7,492 bases of DNA. Origin: Firmicutes bacterium UBA5473. GTDB taxonomy: Bacteria; Bacillota; DTU084. A program made the translations under genes and the position numbers. Where the stretch lies: assembly GCA_002427165.1 (NCBI GenBank), contig DIQB01000107.1, positions 6,609 to 14,100 on the forward strand, in the 5' to 3' direction. This document shows, piece after piece, positions 5,558-7,492 of this stretch (its first letter is position 1; each line of letters starts with the position of its first letter). Under the pieces are notes generated by a model, which saw nothing but the letters and a program-made list of their open reading frames with translations, ran no database searches and was not told where the DNA came from.

Positions 5558-7395
5558 CAAGCAAGGCTTGGTTGCATATTTCCGGCCCCTCCAGAGGAAT
5601 CATCCTTCTGGAACAGGGCATCGAATTCCTCTCGATTCAGCGTTTCCTTCTCCAAAAGCGCAGCCACGATTTTGTCTAATTTATGCCGTTCCCGCTTTAG
5701 GATCTCCTTGGCACGATTATAGGCACCTTCAACCAAACTTTTTACCTCTTGGTCGATGATCGCTGCCACCTCTTCGCTATAGTTTCGCTCCCGGGAAATA
5801 TCTCTCCCTAAAAAGACCTGATTCTCATGTCCATGTCCAAAGGTGAGAGGGCCTAACCGCTCGCTCATCCCATATTCGGTGATCATCTTCCGAGCCAGTT
5901 TTGTTGCTCTGTCAAGGTCGTTTTGATCCCCTGTGCTCACCTCATTGAATGTTAGTTCCTCAGCTGCTCTGCCGCCCATAGCATAGGCCAGATATTCCGT
6001 AAGCTGAGAGCGGGTAGTTACATGTTTATCCTCCAGAGGCAAAACCATAGTGTAGCCTCCTGCCATGCCCCGGGAGACAATGCTCACCTTATGCACAGGA
6101 TCCATATTGGGAAGTTCACGGGCCACCAAGGCATGCCCTGCTTCGTGGTAGGCGAAGATTTTTCGATCCTCTTCGCTGATGACTCTACTTTTACGCTCAG
6201 GTCCCATAATCACCCTATCGATTGCATCTTCACAGTGGATCATCTCTATAGTTTTTTTATTCTTCCGTGCAGCCAAGATTGCTGCCTCATTCATCAGGTT
6301 TTCCAAATCTGCGCCTGTAAAGCCTGGTGTGCGACGAGCAAGAACTTCTAGCTTTACATCATCGGCTAAGGGTTTGTTCCGAGAATGAATCTTGAGGATA
6401 GCCTCTCTGCCAGTAACATCTGGGTTATCAACAACCACCTGGCGATCGAATCTACCAGGTCTGAGCAATGCCGGATCTAAGACATCAGGCCTGTTGGTGG
6501 CTGCAATGATTATGATTCCCACATTGGGGTCAAAGCCATCCATTTCAACTAATAATTGATTCAGAGTCTGTTCCCGCTCATCATGCCCGCCACCTAGTCC
6601 AGCACCCCGCTGACGACCCACTGCATCGATCTCATCGATAAAGACGATACAGGGTGAGTTTTTCTTGGCAGTCTCGAACAGATCCCGCACCCTAGCAGCG
6701 CCAACGCCCACGAACATTTCTACGAAGTCCGAGCCGCTGATGCTGAAAAAAGGAACGCCTGCCTCACCTGCTACTGCTCGCCCCAAAAGGGTCTTTCCTG
6801 TTCCAGGCGGGCCCACGAGCAGCACGCCTTTAGGAATCTTCGCTCCTAGATCCACAAACTTTTTGGGCTGCTTTAAAAACTCCACGATCTCTTGAAGTTC
6901 TTGTTTTGCTTCATTTAGCCCCGCAACATCACCAAAATTGATCTTATGCCTGTCCTCGCTATGAAGCCGTGCCCGACTTTTACCAAAAGACATGGCACGG
7001 TTATTCCCTCCTTGCACCTGCTGCATGAAAAACACCCATAATCCCACAAACAGCAAAATTGTAATTAGCAAGTTAGGAATTACAGATAGCCACCACGGCG
7101 GTGGCGGCGTGGGTTCTGCCACCACAGCTACACCTTCAGCCAAAAGTCTTTCCACAAGCTGAGGATCCTCAGGTGCAAATGTGGAGAATTTAACCCCATT
7201 TTTCAATGCACCTTCAATGTTACGATCTCCTATGATCCTAACGCTTGAAACCTTTCCAGCTTCCAGCTGAGCGCGGAAGTCGCTATAGCTTAACTCAGTT
7301 CGTCCTTTGTCCTGTGGGTTGATGGAACTGACAATAGTGATCACTACAATGGCAATGACAATGTAGAATGCCAGCCCTTTTAAAAATCTGCCCAA
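5557..7395 (-). CDS. ftsH: ATP-dependent zinc metalloprotease FtsH
   Basis: Membrane-anchored AAA+ protease that removes misfolded membrane proteins and short-lived regulators; it works as a hexamer with its catalytic part in the cytoplasm. The 612 residues match the family. Order: TM helix 1 (about 8-24), extracytoplasmic domain (25-103), TM helix 2 (about 104-124), AAA+ module with Walker A GPPGTGKT (195-202), pore loop MFVGVG (227-232), Walker B IVFIDEID (250-257), second region of homology ATNRPDVLDPALLRPGRFDR (299-318), zinc motif HEAGH (417-421), and the third ligand Asp493 in TGDQNDLDRAT. All key residues are intact. The start is TTG 7395, with AAGGGGG (7411-7405) 9 nt upstream. A four-proline stretch (PTPPPPWW) precedes TM2. 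It is the first gene after a good promoter and shares its transcript with folB. Confidence 0.99.
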   Translation of the reverse strand: MGRFLKGLAFYIVIAIVVITIVSSINPQDKGRTELSYSDFRAQLEAGKVSSVRIIGDRNIEGALKNGVKFSTFAPEDPQLVERLLAEGVAVVAEPTPPPPWWLSVIPNLLITILLFVGLWVFFMQQVQGGNNRAMSFGKSRARLHSEDRHKINFGDVAGLNEAKQELQEIVEFLKQPKKFVDLGAKIPKGVLLVGPPGTGKTLLGRAVAGEAGVPFFSISGSDFVEMFVGVGAARVRDLFETAKKNSPCIVFIDEIDAVGRQRGAGLGGGHDEREQTLNQLLVEMDGFDPNVGIIIIAATNRPDVLDPALLRPGRFDRQVVVDNPDVTGREAILKIHSRNKPLADDVKLEVLARRTPGFTGADLENLMNEAAILAARKNKKTIEMIHCEDAIDRVIMGPERKSRVISEEDRKIFAYHEAGHALVARELPNMDPVHKVSIVSRGMAGGYTMVLPLEDKHVTTRSQLTEYLAYAMGGRAAEELTFNEVSTGDQNDLDRATKLARKMITEYGMSERLGPLTFGHGHENQVFLGRDISRERNYSEEVAAIIDQEVKSLVEGAYNRAKEILKRERHKLDKIVAALLEKETLNREEFDALFQKDDSSGGAGNMQPSLA

Positions 7396-7442
7396 CAGCT
7401 GGTTCCCCCTTCCCTGGGCAAAGCCAATAAATTATCTCTGCT

Positions 7443-7471
7443 ATTATACCATATGCTTCCATCAATTACAA
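7443..7471 (-). promoter_or_regulatory. Sigma-A-type promoter of ftsH-folB
   Basis: On the minus strand TTGTAA (7471-7466) and a perfect TATAAT (7448-7443) are 17 nt apart, and TGG directly before the -10 adds an extended -10 element. Transcription should begin near 7436, giving a leader of about 40 nt before the TTG of ftsH. I saw no comparable promoter in folB or in the folB/DUF2520 gap, so this may also drive the pan genes. I see no CIRCE-type heat-shock repeat next to it; the remaining 21 nt to the edge show nothing I can name. Confidence 0.78.
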
Positions 7472-7492
7472 CAAAAGTGCACGATAATAAAA

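Noticed and set aside
6022..6351. Plus-strand open frame of 109 codons
   Set aside because: Antisense shadow of the FtsH AAA+/protease region; Cys/His content results from reverse reading of conserved codons.

Overview
The window is an ordinary-looking but tightly packed chromosomal stretch of a Gram-positive bacterium, most likely a member of the Clostridia (Bacillota). The reasons are the protein flavour (FtsH, PanBCD and NadA closest in style to Peptococcaceae/Moorella-type sequences, judged by eye), strong AGGAGG-type ribosome binding sites, frequent TTG and GTG starts, and a sigma-A-like promoter. GC content looks close to one half. All eight genes are on the minus strand, so the biological order runs from the right edge to the left edge. 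I see no mobile element, CRISPR array, tRNA or rRNA.

Layout in transcription order: a promoter (TTGTAA, 17 nt, TATAAT; about 7471-7443) precedes ftsH (7395-5557), the membrane AAA+ zinc protease. folB (5542-5177), dihydroneopterin aldolase of folate synthesis, follows at once. The 116-nt gap between folB and the next gene (5176-5061) holds a bulged hairpin, a segment able to switch partners, and an intrinsic terminator whose T-tract ends just before the next ribosome binding site. I read this as an attenuator or riboswitch-like leader of the pantothenate genes. Next come a Rossmann/DUF2520 reductase (5060-4209, candidate ketopantoate reductase), panB (4212-3367), panC (3370-2516) and panD (2514-2131). 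After a 63-nt gap with a possible extra promoter come nadA (2067-1171) and nadB (1174 to beyond the left edge; C-terminal part missing).

Working together: PanB makes ketopantoate from 2-ketoisovalerate, the DUF2520 protein probably reduces it to pantoate, PanD makes beta-alanine from aspartate, and PanC joins the two to pantothenate, so a complete pantothenate route is encoded. NadB oxidises aspartate to iminoaspartate, which NadA condenses to quinolinate for NAD. Thus aspartate feeds two cofactor pathways in one gene run. Neighbouring genes overlap by ATGA at three junctions and lie 1 nt apart at a fourth, which indicates translational coupling.

Most interesting points: the switch-like leader at 5167-5083, the probable non-PanE ketopantoate reductase inside the operon, and a FolB that has Thr where the family's active-site Tyr is expected.
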